A stretch of DNA of 35,537 nt from an uncultured Geobacteraceae bacterium (GCA_937958075.1 CALFFB010000258.1:1-35537); one strand, 5' to 3'. Positions 16,877-25,638 are shown, counted from the stretch's first letter. Made by a program: numbers and translations. Notes: generated from the letters alone by a model not told the origin.

Positions 16877-18094
16877 ATGACTGGTGATCCAAACCGCCGC
16901 CCCGAGCTGCTGTTGCCGGCGGGCGACATGGAAAAGCTGGAGACGGCTGTCCGTTTCGGCGCCGATGCCATCTATCTGGGAACCTCGGCTTTCGGCCTGC
17001 GCGCCCACGCCGGCAACTTCGCCCTTGATGATCTGCACCGGGCACGGCAACAGACGGCAGCGGCCGGGGTCTCCCTGTATCTGACCCTGAATGCCTCCCT
17101 GCGGCCGGCGGAGATTGGTGAATTCGAGGCCTTGATTGAAGAGCTCAAACCCCTTGCTCTCGATGCCTATATTGTTGCTGACCCTGGCGCCTTGCTTGCC
17201 ATCCGGCGGGTGGATCCGCAGCGGCCAATCCACATCTCCACCCAGGTCAATAGCTGCAATCCTCTGGCGGCAGAGTTCTGGCGGAGCAATGGCGCCCGGC
17301 GGCTTAATCTGGCGCGGGAGTTGACCCTCGGGGACATCCGCGCCTTTGCCGGGCAGACCGCCATTGAACTGGAATGTTTTGTCCATGGTGCCATGTGTGT
17401 TGCCCATTCCGGGCGCTGTCTGCTGTCAAGCGCCCTGCTCCAGCGCAGTGCCAATCGTGGCGATTGTGCCCAGCCCTGCCGCTGGAATTACGCCCTGATC
17501 GAAGAGACCCGCCCCGCCGAAAGCTTCGCCATTGAGGAAGACCGTCGCGGTACCTACATCATGAACAGCCGGGATCTGTGCCTTGTTGATCAGCTGCCGG
17601 AGCTGATGGCGGCCGGGATTGACAGTTTCAAGGTCGAGGGTCGGATGAAGAGCCTGTACTATGTGGCCACCACGGCGCGGGTGTACCGTGATGCCATTGA
17701 TCGTCTTGCCTGCGACCCGCGGGATGTCGATCCCAAGTGGCGGGCCGAGCTCGAAAAGGTCAGCCATCGCCCCTACACCACCGGCCTGCTGCTGGGGGAG
17801 GACGGGGCCGCGGTTCACGCCGCCGACACCCACTACATTCGCACCCATGATTTTGTCGGGCTGGTCAGGCAGGATGAACAGGGGCTGTGGGTTGCCGGGC
17901 GCAATCGTTTTTTTGCCGGGGATGAGCTGGAGTTGATCGGTCCGGCCATGCGTCAGGAATCTTTTGTCGTCACGGAGATCCGCACCTGTGAAGGAGAGCT
18001 GGTGCCTGCCGCCCATGCCAATTCTCGGCTGCGTCTGCGCCTGCCGGCATGGGCGCAAAAGGGGGATCTGCTGCGGCGGAACCGTCGTCAGTAG
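16877..18094 (+). CDS. trhP: U32 family protein, tRNA hydroxylation TrhP-like
   Basis: A 405-residue U32 protein. Members once called collagenase-like peptidases are now known to act in RNA hydroxylation; TrhP works on tRNA uridine 34. Motifs are PELLLPAGDMEKLETAV, DAIYLG, FGLRAHAGNF, then ELECFVHGAMCVAHSGRC with SANRGDCAQPCRWNY and DSFKVEGRMKS. The conserved cysteines in CVAHSGRC, GDCAQPC would bind an Fe-S cluster. The start at 16877 fits the family N-terminus; another ATG at 16862 is in frame, and no strong ribosome site distinguishes them. Its 3' end overlaps the DUF2835 gene on the other strand by 7 nt. RlhA-type 23S rRNA hydroxylation is an alternative, but RlhA proteins are longer. Confidence 0.8.
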   Translation: MTGDPNRRPELLLPAGDMEKLETAVRFGADAIYLGTSAFGLRAHAGNFALDDLHRARQQTAAAGVSLYLTLNASLRPAEIGEFEALIEELKPLALDAYIVADPGALLAIRRVDPQRPIHISTQVNSCNPLAAEFWRSNGARRLNLARELTLGDIRAFAGQTAIELECFVHGAMCVAHSGRCLLSSALLQRSANRGDCAQPCRWNYALIEETRPAESFAIEEDRRGTYIMNSRDLCLVDQLPELMAAGIDSFKVEGRMKSLYYVATTARVYRDAIDRLACDPRDVDPKWRAELEKVSHRPYTTGLLLGEDGAAVHAADTHYIRTHDFVGLVRQDEQGLWVAGRNRFFAGDELELIGPAMRQESFVVTEIRTCEGELVPAAHANSRLRLRLPAWAQKGDLLRRNRRQ

Positions 18095-18336
18095 CGACGC
18101 GTACCGACCTGCTGCAGGCTGAGAAAACGGTTGTCCTGATCGACCTGCAGACAGAAACGGCCCCGGATTCCGCGGTAGCTGAGAAAGGGGCGCAGGCGGC
18201 GGGCGGGAAAGCGCAGACGCCGGCCACACTCGGCAACAACAATGACCCCGTCGGCCGCGCCCTGATAGTATTTATAAAACTCCTGCTGGCTGATGTTCAG
18301 GGAGAAATAATACTGGCGCTGGCCGGCAGGAGGCAT
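18088..18336 (-). CDS. DUF2835 family small protein
   Basis: An 82-residue protein. QYYFSLNISQQEFYKYYQGAA, the FPARRLRPFLSYRGIRGRF segment and DNRFLSL match the DUF2835 pattern, a short, mostly beta domain of unknown role. The reading frame is open far upstream inside trpS, but homology starts near QRQYYF, so the ATG at 18336 is chosen; its ribosome site is weak. It begins 13 nt after the trpS stop and is probably the last gene of the lon-to-trpS series. Its end overlaps the U32 gene tail to tail by 7 nt. Confidence 0.75.
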   Translation of the reverse strand: MPPAGQRQYYFSLNISQQEFYKYYQGAADGVIVVAECGRRLRFPARRLRPFLSYRGIRGRFCLQVDQDNRFLSLQQVGTRRY

Positions 18337-18349
18337 CTGGCATGTCCAA

Positions 18350-19315
18350 TCAGTAGGTAAGTCCCGTTTTCTTCCTGACTTTGCGCAGGGTTGCGCTGGC
18401 GGCAGCGCGGGCCTTGTCGGCGCCCTGCCGGAGAATGGCCCGCAATCCGTCCGGATCGGCCAGCAGTTCCCTGCGTTTTTCCGTATAGGGCGCGAAGAAA
18501 TCGCGCACCGTTTCGAACAGCTCCTGCTTGACATCACCGTAGCGCAATCCCGGCGTCTGGTACCTCTGCCGCAGTTCCTGCACCTGCTGTTTGTCGAGAA
18601 ACAGTCGGTAGATCTGGAAAATATTGCAGGTATCGGGGTTTTTCGGCGCGTCCACCGGGGTCGGATCGGTGACAATGCGCATGATCTGCTTGCGCAGGGG
18701 TTTGTCGTCGAGGAAGAGATCGATGGTGTTGCCGTAGCTTTTGCTCATTTTGCGCCCGTCGAGGCCGGGAATAGTTGCCACCTCATCATCAATTTCCGCT
18801 TCGGGAACCGTGAAAATGTCGCCGTATTCATTGTTGACCTTGATGGCGATATCGCGGGCGACTTCCAGGTGCTGCTTCTGGTCCTTGCCGACGGGCACCC
18901 GATCGCTCTGAAACAGCAGGATGTCGGCGGTCATCAGCACCGGATAGGCAAAGAGTCCGTGATTGGGTTTGATCCCCTGGGTGACCTTGTCCTTGTAGCT
19001 GTGGCAGCGTTCAAGCAACCCCATGGGGGTGAAGTTGGAGAGAATCCAGGTCAGTTCCTGTACCTCCGGCACATCCGACTGCACCCAGAAGGTACTCTTT
19101 TCCGGATCAAGGCCCAGGGCAATAAAGTTGGCCGCCGCCTCCAGGGTGCCGGTGGCCAGTTTCTTGCCGTCGGCCAGACTGGTCATGGCGTGATAGTTGG
19201 CAATGAAGCAGAACAGATCCTCCTGCTGCTGATAGGCGATCATCTTGTTCATCATGCCGAAATAGTTGCCGAGATGAAGGGAGCCCGAAGGCTGGATGCC
19301 GGAGAGAATGCGCAT
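18350..19315 (-). CDS. trpS: Tryptophanyl-tRNA synthetase
   Basis: A class Ic aminoacyl-tRNA synthetase of 321 residues that charges tRNA-Trp. The HIGH-type motif is GSLHLGNY near residue 11 and the KMSKS motif is GRKMSKSYGN near residue 190. PVGKDQKQHLEVARDIA is the classic TrpRS segment. GGGAGA lies 8 nt before the ATG. It follows a 76-aa gene by 15 nt in the lon-linked cluster. Confidence 0.97.
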   Translation of the reverse strand: MRILSGIQPSGSLHLGNYFGMMNKMIAYQQQEDLFCFIANYHAMTSLADGKKLATGTLEAAANFIALGLDPEKSTFWVQSDVPEVQELTWILSNFTPMGLLERCHSYKDKVTQGIKPNHGLFAYPVLMTADILLFQSDRVPVGKDQKQHLEVARDIAIKVNNEYGDIFTVPEAEIDDEVATIPGLDGRKMSKSYGNTIDLFLDDKPLRKQIMRIVTDPTPVDAPKNPDTCNIFQIYRLFLDKQQVQELRQRYQTPGLRYGDVKQELFETVRDFFAPYTEKRRELLADPDGLRAILRQGADKARAAASATLRKVRKKTGLTY

Positions 19316-19330
19316 GTTCCAAGGTCTCCC

Positions 19331-19561
19331 TTAACGGTCTTGCGGTGGTTGCTGGTTCATCAGGGTTGCCAGCTGCAGCAGCTGCTGGAGATCCATGCCG
19401 CTCTCCTTGAGGATGCCAAGCATCACCGGAAACAGCTGCATCATGAACTCTTTATCCTGGACCAGGGTGGTTGCCATGGTCGGCAGGGTTTCCAGAATGA
19501 TTTTCTTCTGGTCGTCCGCCGGCAGCTCAAGCAGGGCCCGGGCGATTTCTGTGCGTGTCAT
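19331..19561 (-). CDS. Small predicted all-helical protein of unknown function
   Basis: A 76-residue protein I do not recognise. It is highly helical: a first amphipathic segment (TEIARALLELPADDQKKIILETL), then methionine- and leucine-rich helices ending in a Gln-rich tail. No signal peptide or membrane helix is seen. AAAGGA lies just before the ATG. It sits between lon (57 nt upstream) and trpS (15 nt downstream) on the same strand, which supports it as real and co-transcribed. A GCTGCC/GGCAGC hairpin without a U-tract (19587-19602) lies in the lon-side gap. Confidence 0.65.
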   Translation of the reverse strand: MTRTEIARALLELPADDQKKIILETLPTMATTLVQDKEFMMQLFPVMLGILKESGMDLQQLLQLATLMNQQPPQDR

Positions 19562-19618
19562 CGAAAATCCTTTAACAACGGGGTTGGCTGCCTGGGGGCA
19601 GCGGTGATGGACGGAGAT

Positions 19619-22048
19619 TCAGCTGCCCAGGGCCAGTTTGAACACCTCCGGATAGCTTTTGACAAAATGAACCTCAAGCCCCGACCGCAGATACTCCGGC
19701 AGGTCGTCGAAGTCCTTGCGGTTTTCAGCGGGGAAGATGAGGGTTTTCAGGCCGGCACGGCGGGCGGCGATGGTTTTTTCCTTGATGCCGCCAACGGGCA
19801 GTACGTTGCCGGTCAGGGACAGCTCACCGGTCATCCCCAGTTTTTTGCGTACCGGCTTCTTCATGATCATCGACAGCAGGGCGGTGGTCATGGTGATGCC
19901 GGCGGACGGTCCATCCTTGGGGGTGGCACCGGCGGGTACATGGAGATGGATAAAGTGGGTGTCGAAATAGTTTTCCGGAATCTTGTGCTCGCTTAAATGC
20001 CCCATAACGTAGGAATAGGCGATCTCCGAGCTTTCTACCATGACCTTGCCGAGCTGGCCCGTCTGTTTGAAGCCCTTGTTCTTGCTTTTGACCGCTGTTG
20101 CCTCGATCTGCAGGGTGGCACCGCCCATGCGCGTCCAGGCCAGGCCGGTGACGACACCGGGGGAGCTTTTGATCAGGTCTTCTTCGGTGAAGACCGGCTT
20201 GCCGAGGTAGTGCTCAACCTCTTTTCTGGTGACCCGGACTTTTGTGTCGCGTCCTTCGGCAAATTCCATGGCCGCCTTGCGCATGATCTTCTTGATCTGG
20301 TTCTCCAGCCCGCGCACCCCCGATTCTCGCGCATAGCGGTCGACGATGACGGTCAGTGCCGCCTTGTCGATGCTCACCTGGGTGCGGGTCATGCCGTGGC
20401 TTTTCAGGGCCTTGGGGATGAGGAACTTGCGGGCGATTTCCAGCTTTTCCTCAAGGATGTAGCCCGACAGCCGGATGACCTCCATGCGGTCGAGGAGGGG
20501 TGCGGGAATGGTGTCGAGCTGATTGGCGGTGGCGATGAACAGCACATTGGACAGATCAAAAGGAACGTCAAGATAGTGATCACGGAAGCTGCCGTTCTGC
20601 TCCGGATCCAGCACCTCCAGCAGAGCCGAGGCGGGATCTCCCTGAAAAGAGGCACCGATCTTGTCGATCTCGTCAAGCATCAATACCGGATTGGCGGTCC
20701 CGGCGCTTTTCATCGCCTGAATGGCCTTGCCGGGCATGGCGCCGATGTAGGTCCGGCGATGCCCCTTGATTTCCGCTTCGTCCCGCATGCCGCCAACGGA
20801 GAAGCGGTAGAACTTCCGCTTCAGGGCGGCGGCGACACTTTTGCCGACGGAGGTTTTGCCGACCCCCGGAGGGCCGACCAGGCAGAGGATGGAGCCGGAG
20901 ATATCCCCCTTCATCTTGCCGACGGCGATAAATTCGAGAATCCGTTCCTTGACATCTTCGAGGCCGTAATGATCGCGATCCAGAACCCTGCGGGCGCGGG
21001 GGAGGTCGTAGGAGTCCTTGCTGAATTTGCCCCAGGGCAGTACGGTTAACCAGTCGAGATAATTGCGGCTGACGTTGTATTCCGGCGATGAGGGCTCGAT
21101 GAGTTGGAGCTTTTCTATCTCCTCATCCACCGCTTTTTGCGCCTCCTCGTTAAGGGACAGATTTTTCAGGCGCTTCTGGAATTTCTCGATTTCGGTGACC
21201 TTGCCTTCCTTTTCGAGCCCCAGTTCCTTCTTGATGGCCTTGAACTGCTCCCGCAGGAAGAATTCGCGCTGCTGGGCGGAGATTTTTTCCTCGATCTTCT
21301 GGGAGATTTTCGTCTGCAGGCGCGAGACCTCCAGCTCTTTCTTCAGCAGTACCAGAACCTTTTCAATACGGCGCTGGAGGTTGTAGGTTTCCAGCACCTG
21401 CTGCAGCTCAAAGCCGTCGGCGTTGGTCAGGTTGGCGGCAAAATCCGTGAGCCGGGCCGGATCGTCCATGCTGGTGCGACCGAGGAACAGCTTGATCTCT
21501 TCCGAATACAGGGGGTTGATCTGCACCAGCTCCTTGAGGGTCGAGATAATCGCCATGGAATAGGCTTTAAGCTCCGGATTCTCCCGGTAGCTCGGGCTCA
21601 GATAATAGGTGACGTCGGCATAGATGACATCGTTGATTTCCAGAACATCGTCAATACTGAAGCGTTCGAGGCTGTTGACGAGAACATGGGCGCTGTTGTC
21701 ATCCTTGTGGATCAGTTTCAGGATTTTCGCGGCAACGCCGACACGTTGCAGGTTGGTGGTGGAATCTTCCTCATCGAGCTCACGTACCATGACCAGGCCG
21801 ATGGCCTGGGAATCCGTTTCCATGGCCTGTTTGATAGTCCGCACCCGGGCCTCGCCATTGACCGTCAGGGGGATGATGACTCCGGGGAATGCCGGACGGG
21901 GGCGCAGGGGGATGATGGGCAGCCGCGACGGCAGCATGTCCCGCGCCAGGACCAGACCATCGTCGGGGACAGCCTGAACGTCGGCATCTGTCTCGACCTC
22001 TATTTCGTATTCGATGGATTCGTCATGGTCTTCAAAGTTATCGTGCAT
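19619..22048 (-). CDS. lon: ATP-dependent protease La (Lon)
   Basis: A cytoplasmic AAA+ serine protease that degrades damaged and regulatory proteins, 809 residues. The substrate-binding LON domain spans about 42-235 and a coiled region 235-320. Walker A is GPPGVGKT at 392-399 and Walker B LMLDEID near 456-462. The catalytic dyad is Ser715 (KDGPSAG) with Lys756 (GGIKEK). It carries an acidic N-terminal extension of about 30 residues ahead of the LON domain. Its GGAGTG ribosome site is 11 nt from the ATG. It heads a minus-strand series with a 76-aa gene, trpS and DUF2835. Its likely promoter lies at the edge of repeat copy B. Confidence 0.97.
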   Translation of the reverse strand: MHDNFEDHDESIEYEIEVETDADVQAVPDDGLVLARDMLPSRLPIIPLRPRPAFPGVIIPLTVNGEARVRTIKQAMETDSQAIGLVMVRELDEEDSTTNLQRVGVAAKILKLIHKDDNSAHVLVNSLERFSIDDVLEINDVIYADVTYYLSPSYRENPELKAYSMAIISTLKELVQINPLYSEEIKLFLGRTSMDDPARLTDFAANLTNADGFELQQVLETYNLQRRIEKVLVLLKKELEVSRLQTKISQKIEEKISAQQREFFLREQFKAIKKELGLEKEGKVTEIEKFQKRLKNLSLNEEAQKAVDEEIEKLQLIEPSSPEYNVSRNYLDWLTVLPWGKFSKDSYDLPRARRVLDRDHYGLEDVKERILEFIAVGKMKGDISGSILCLVGPPGVGKTSVGKSVAAALKRKFYRFSVGGMRDEAEIKGHRRTYIGAMPGKAIQAMKSAGTANPVLMLDEIDKIGASFQGDPASALLEVLDPEQNGSFRDHYLDVPFDLSNVLFIATANQLDTIPAPLLDRMEVIRLSGYILEEKLEIARKFLIPKALKSHGMTRTQVSIDKAALTVIVDRYARESGVRGLENQIKKIMRKAAMEFAEGRDTKVRVTRKEVEHYLGKPVFTEEDLIKSSPGVVTGLAWTRMGGATLQIEATAVKSKNKGFKQTGQLGKVMVESSEIAYSYVMGHLSEHKIPENYFDTHFIHLHVPAGATPKDGPSAGITMTTALLSMIMKKPVRKKLGMTGELSLTGNVLPVGGIKEKTIAARRAGLKTLIFPAENRKDFDDLPEYLRSGLEVHFVKSYPEVFKLALGS

Positions 22049-22086
22049 AGGGCTTTATCACTCCAATGACTGGATTGTGTTCAAAA

Positions 22087-22115
22087 ATTGTAACTCTTCA
22101 GCACAGGATCAGGAA
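22087..22115 (-). promoter_or_regulatory. Candidate lon promoter
   Basis: TACAAT on the minus strand (22087-22092) is a good -10, giving a start near 22080 and a 32-nt leader. The matching -35 17-18 nt upstream (around TTCCTG) is poor and lies inside repeat copy B. No clear heat-shock (sigma32) promoter was found. Confidence 0.35.
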
Positions 22116-22158
22116 TTCCATTCTCAGGGACGCTTTTCGCCATCCATGGCGCCAGCGC
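22095..22158 (-). repeat. Dispersed intergenic repeat, copy B (short form)
   Basis: Shares CTTCAGCAC, CCATTC, AGGGAC, CTTTT and the end block GCCATCCATGGCGCCAG with copy C at 28443-28531, in the same orientation. It lacks an internal block of about 24 nt (the GGCCGTTCGAC region). GCCAT-CC-ATGGC forms a small inverted repeat at the end. Confidence 0.7.
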
Positions 22159-22335
22159 AGGCAGCATGCCAACTTTTGCTGTACTTATAAACCTATGAAC
22201 AATAATAAGATCAAAGAAGGGATGTCAACCTCTGGCCGCCGAATTTGTGTCCTTGCGGCAAGGTTGCTGAAAATGAGAGCTGGCGGTTTGTCTGCCCTCA
22301 GGATTCAGCGACCGCACAAAAGGGCGAAACTGTGC

Positions 22336-22341
22336 TATAAC
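22336..22341 (+). promoter_or_regulatory. Extended -10 promoter element for DUF432-mscS
   Basis: TATAAC preceded by TGC forms an extended -10 (TGn). It lies about 70 nt before the DUF432 start, giving a start near 22348. No good -35 is visible, which is common for extended -10 promoters. Confidence 0.4.
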
Positions 22342-22408
22342 TTCAGCCTGGTGTAGAAGAAAAAGGCGTCGATGCCGGTTAGGGAAAGGGTGAACGGAGA
22401 TAGAATGC

Positions 22409-23236
22409 ATGACAGCTGATGTGACGACGATCGGCGCTGACAGCGGCCGGGATATCTGGTGGGGGCACTTCAGCCCCGGAGCCGACGAGGTCCTGCACTG
22501 GTCCGTCGGGCCTGTGGAATGTTCGGTCTGGCGGCGGGCAAAGGAGTGGCAGGTCAGCTACAGCAGCGGCGACTGGCCCGATGACCTGCCATCCTCCGGG
22601 GTTCTGCGGCGCGGCGGTGTGTTTGACCCAGGCCTCGGGAATGTGCAGCGGCACGTTTTTGTCCGTACCGAGGCCTCGCTGACCATGGAGCCGACTCTGG
22701 CCGATCGCCCGGTGGTGATCCGCTCGGCGATTCCCATCATGATTCCGCCCGGCCAACAGGTCCGCTTCTACGTAAGCACGCCGTTGTGGCTGAAGATCAG
22801 CGTCCACGGGCAGCACTATCCGCTGCTGGAAACAGCCACCATCCGCCTGTCCGATACCTGGTTCGGACCCTCGACCATGGAGGGAGAGCTCTGTTACGCC
22901 ACCACCACCAACGGACGCTTATCCCTCGACGATCTGCCGGTACGCGCCCACCGGGCGATCACGCCGGTACAGATCCGCAATCAGGGGGAGAAGCCCTTCC
23001 GCCTTGAAAAACTGAGTCTGCCGGTGCCCTTCCTGACCCTCTTTGACACCCGGGATCATGGCTTGTGGACGCAGGAACTGACCCTGTTGCATGACGACCG
23101 TAAGGAGTTGACCCAGGCGGTCTTTACCGTAAAGCCACCGGCACCCTATGCGGACGCTCAGGTCATCGGCAAGGCGCGGAAGTTGGCGGACAAAGGCATG
23201 CTGCACCGAACCTTCGGCGCTTTTTTCGGCAGCTGA
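22409..23236 (+). CDS. DUF432 family protein
   Basis: A 275-residue soluble protein with a predominantly beta pattern and no signal peptide. RPVVIRSAIPIMIPPGQQ, FYVSTPLWLKI and DTWFGPSTMEGELCYA resemble the DUF432 family, whose function is unknown. GGAG lies 9 nt before the ATG. The mscS-type channel gene begins 21 nt after its stop, so the two form an operon. The pairing suggests a role in channel function or envelope stress, which is inference. A 4-codon frame at 22405 overlaps the start and is not considered real. Confidence 0.7.
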   Translation: MTADVTTIGADSGRDIWWGHFSPGADEVLHWSVGPVECSVWRRAKEWQVSYSSGDWPDDLPSSGVLRRGGVFDPGLGNVQRHVFVRTEASLTMEPTLADRPVVIRSAIPIMIPPGQQVRFYVSTPLWLKISVHGQHYPLLETATIRLSDTWFGPSTMEGELCYATTTNGRLSLDDLPVRAHRAITPVQIRNQGEKPFRLEKLSLPVPFLTLFDTRDHGLWTQELTLLHDDRKELTQAVFTVKPPAPYADAQVIGKARKLADKGMLHRTFGAFFGS

Positions 23237-23257
23237 TTATTTTTCAGGACAATCATC

Positions 23258-24139
23258 ATGAACGAAATCTCTTTTGAACAGCTGATCCCCTTTACCAGGG
23301 CCGCGGTGATTCTCATTGTCGGTTATCTTGTTGCCGGCCTGGCGGCCCGTTCTCTGATCGGACTGGCCGGCAAGCATATCAACAGGCACCAGCATGTGAT
23401 TTACCGCCGGTTGATTTTTTACATTCTGCTGGCCCTGGTGGTGGTGTCGGCCCTGAATGAAATGGGCTTCAAGCTGTCGGTGCTCCTTGGCGCTGCCGGC
23501 GTTCTGACCGTTGCTGTCGGTTTCGCTTCCCAGACTTCGGCTTCCAATCTCATCAGCGGACTCTTTCTCCTCGGTGAAAAACCTTTTATGGTGGGCGACG
23601 TGATCAGTGTCGGCGCGACCACCGGCGAGGTTTTGTCCATTGATCTGCTGTCAACGAAGCTGCGCACCTTCGACAACCTTTTTGTCCGCATTCCCAACGA
23701 AACCATGCTCAAATCCGAAGTGACGACCCTGACGCGTTTTCCCATCCGGCGCCTTGATATCCCCATCGGCGTGGCCTACAAGGAGGATACCAACAGGGTG
23801 CGGGAGGTGCTGCTGGCGGTGGCCGACCGCAATCCCCTGTGTCTGAATGAGCCGGAGCCGCGCTTCATGTTTCTGGGTTTTGGTGACTCCGCCCAGAATC
23901 TGCAGTTGTCGGTTTGGACCCAGCGGGAGAATTTTCTGGAGTTGCGCAATGCCATTCTCTACGAGATCAAGACCAGTTTTGACGACCAGCATATCGAGAT
24001 CCCCTTCCCCCACCTGGCCCTTTATGCCGGCAGTGCGACGGAGCCCTTTCCGGTGGAGCAGGTGGCGGGGCGTTCAGTCGCCGCGGCCACAGCGCCCGGC
24101 GCGGACCCGGTGGAGGTCGAGAAGACGCTTCAGAAGTAG
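23258..24139 (+). CDS. Small-conductance mechanosensitive channel, MscS family
   Basis: A 293-residue channel opening under membrane tension to release solutes. There are three N-terminal TM segments (about 10-32, 48-65 and the pore helix 72-95). The pore-lining helix is GAAGVLTVAVGFASQTSASNL, followed by the beta domain with GEKPFMVGDVISVG and the VRIPNE segment, then the C-terminal alpha/beta domain. An Ala/Pro-rich tail extends beyond the usual end. It is encoded 21 nt after DUF432. Its 3' end overlaps the radical SAM gene on the other strand by 10 nt. Confidence 0.92.
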   Translation: MNEISFEQLIPFTRAAVILIVGYLVAGLAARSLIGLAGKHINRHQHVIYRRLIFYILLALVVVSALNEMGFKLSVLLGAAGVLTVAVGFASQTSASNLISGLFLLGEKPFMVGDVISVGATTGEVLSIDLLSTKLRTFDNLFVRIPNETMLKSEVTTLTRFPIRRLDIPIGVAYKEDTNRVREVLLAVADRNPLCLNEPEPRFMFLGFGDSAQNLQLSVWTQRENFLELRNAILYEIKTSFDDQHIEIPFPHLALYAGSATEPFPVEQVAGRSVAAATAPGADPVEVEKTLQK

Positions 24140-25539
24140 TATTGCAGCCCCCTTTGCAATTTTTCGTAAGGCAGCAGCTGCCGCCACAGATCATGCCCTT
24201 CAAAGGACGCACCGTCTTTGCCGGTTGCCAGTTCAGCAAAAAAATCTCCGGCCGAGGTCACCGGCAGGGTCAGTTCCAGCGCCTTGACCCGTTCAACGGC
24301 AACCTTCTGATCCGTCGTTAATTTTATCTCACGAAAGGGGTGACGATAGGAAAGGCTCGCCCGTACCGGTGTCTCCCCGTAACTGAGGGTCAGGTTCAGG
24401 GAGGACGCATCGAGATAGGGCAAGGCGGCCGGGGTCAAAAACAGCTGCTGTGCGGAGGCACTCAATTCCCAGAATTCAGCGGGCACGTCGGCGTCGCGCA
24501 GCCTCTGGACCAGAGGTTCGAGGTGGACGCGGCTGCCGCTGATAACGCAGCTGCGCAGATAGCCTGCCTCAGTGATTTCCTCCTGCGGGCGGCGATGGAT
24601 GTGGGCACCCCGACTGCGGGCGGCGACAGTCTGGTAGCGGTTTTTGTAGATGAAGGAGCAGTAATTGACAGGCAGCCTGAGCTGCTGTTGCTGGGCGTAG
24701 AGCATCAGCTCCAGCGCGGTCAGCTCCGATTCGAGGACGGTGATCTTTTCTCCGTGCAGATAGCTGTAGGGGCGGCGGGCGAAACGCGGCCAGTTGTGCG
24801 GGGTCAGGCGTAGCTGATGAAGGTTGAGGAAATCAACGCCGAGCTGATCCATGGCGTGCAGTCTGGTCTTGAGCAGCTCCCGATCTTCTGGCACCGCCGG
24901 AATCTCCACTGTAACCGTCGGGATAACACCGACGGCCAGTTCCAGTTTGTCGAGGGCATAACCGAGGGCGCCGATGTCGAAGCGGATCTCGTCGAGGCCG
25001 TTGTCACGCAATTGGGCGGCGATCTCAGGGGTGAGCAGGCTGCCGTTGGTGTAGAGCCAGCAGTGGAGCCGGCTGCCGAACTGTTTTTTCACGGCCTTGA
25101 GGTAGTCGAGGGTGCGGTTTAACGTCAGCAGGGGTTCGCCACCGGAGAGACTCATCCCCTGAAAGTTGAAGGCCTTGAGGTAGGCGACATAGGCTGCGGG
25201 GCTGCGAAAGGTGAGATTGTTGGTGGTCGGCTGGCCGATTTCATCCTGTCGTGACGGGCAGTAGAAACAATCCAGATTGCAGCGGCCGTTGACAAACAGG
25301 CAGGACCAGCTGCCAAGAGCGCAGAGACGGCATCCGGGGGACAGGGGCCCGGTGTGGGGTTTGGTCTGATGGCACTCCAGATGAAAACGCGCCGACGCCA
25401 GACGGCCCAGCAGCTCATCGCGGTAGGTCTGCTGCTGCCGGGCCATACGGGGCTCGACAAAGTTCAGCAAGGGGTAGATCTCCGGATATTGCTCGCGATT
25501 GGCCGTAACAAGCTGTTTCTGGTGGGTTGTCAGGGGCAT
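24130..25539 (-). CDS. Uncharacterised radical SAM enzyme with extra cysteines
   Basis: A 470-residue radical SAM protein. The cluster motif CNLDCFYC gives Cys87, Cys91 and Cys94, and MSLSGGEPLL is the SAM-binding GGE motif. Further cysteines just upstream (56, 70, 73, 80, as C-x2-C-x6-C) could bind a second cluster or metal. More Cys residues are seen at NYCSF and LRSC. The C-terminal 120 residues have no motif I know. The substrate is unknown; it is not EpmB and I cannot place it in a named subfamily. The start at 25539 has CCGGAG 8 nt upstream. The longer frame to 25713 would overlap polA and has no ribosome site. It converges with mscS and diverges from polA. Confidence 0.8.
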   Translation of the reverse strand: MPLTTHQKQLVTANREQYPEIYPLLNFVEPRMARQQQTYRDELLGRLASARFHLECHQTKPHTGPLSPGCRLCALGSWSCLFVNGRCNLDCFYCPSRQDEIGQPTTNNLTFRSPAAYVAYLKAFNFQGMSLSGGEPLLTLNRTLDYLKAVKKQFGSRLHCWLYTNGSLLTPEIAAQLRDNGLDEIRFDIGALGYALDKLELAVGVIPTVTVEIPAVPEDRELLKTRLHAMDQLGVDFLNLHQLRLTPHNWPRFARRPYSYLHGEKITVLESELTALELMLYAQQQQLRLPVNYCSFIYKNRYQTVAARSRGAHIHRRPQEEITEAGYLRSCVISGSRVHLEPLVQRLRDADVPAEFWELSASAQQLFLTPAALPYLDASSLNLTLSYGETPVRASLSYRHPFREIKLTTDQKVAVERVKALELTLPVTSAGDFFAELATGKDGASFEGHDLWRQLLPYEKLQRGLQYYF

Positions 25540-25623
25540 GGATAAATCTCCGGCAGGTTTTGAGGAGGACTGCATAACTAGCCGTTTTCCCGTGGAAAAA
25601 CAACATAAAAATGCAACCTTTTC

Positions 25624-25638
25624 AAGGAATGATTCCTT
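25624..25638. promoter_or_regulatory. Perfect palindrome in the divergent radical SAM/polA gap
   Basis: AAGGAAT-G-ATTCCTT is a 7+1+7 perfect inverted repeat, 60 nt before polA and 85 nt before the radical SAM start. The shape fits a dimeric repressor site, but no regulator is identified. Confidence 0.3.

Larger units (their letters stand above)
22049..22408. other. 360-nt divergent intergenic region between lon and DUF432
   Basis: Contains repeat copy B (22095-22158), a candidate lon promoter on the minus strand and an extended -10 element for the DUF432-MscS pair on the plus strand. A 96-codon open frame crosses it but has no ribosome site and includes the repeat, so I do not call it a gene. 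Confidence 0.55.

Noticed and set aside
22066..22356. 96-codon plus-strand open frame in the lon/DUF432 gap
   Set aside because: It runs through repeat copy B and the promoter region, and has no ribosome site or recognisable product.
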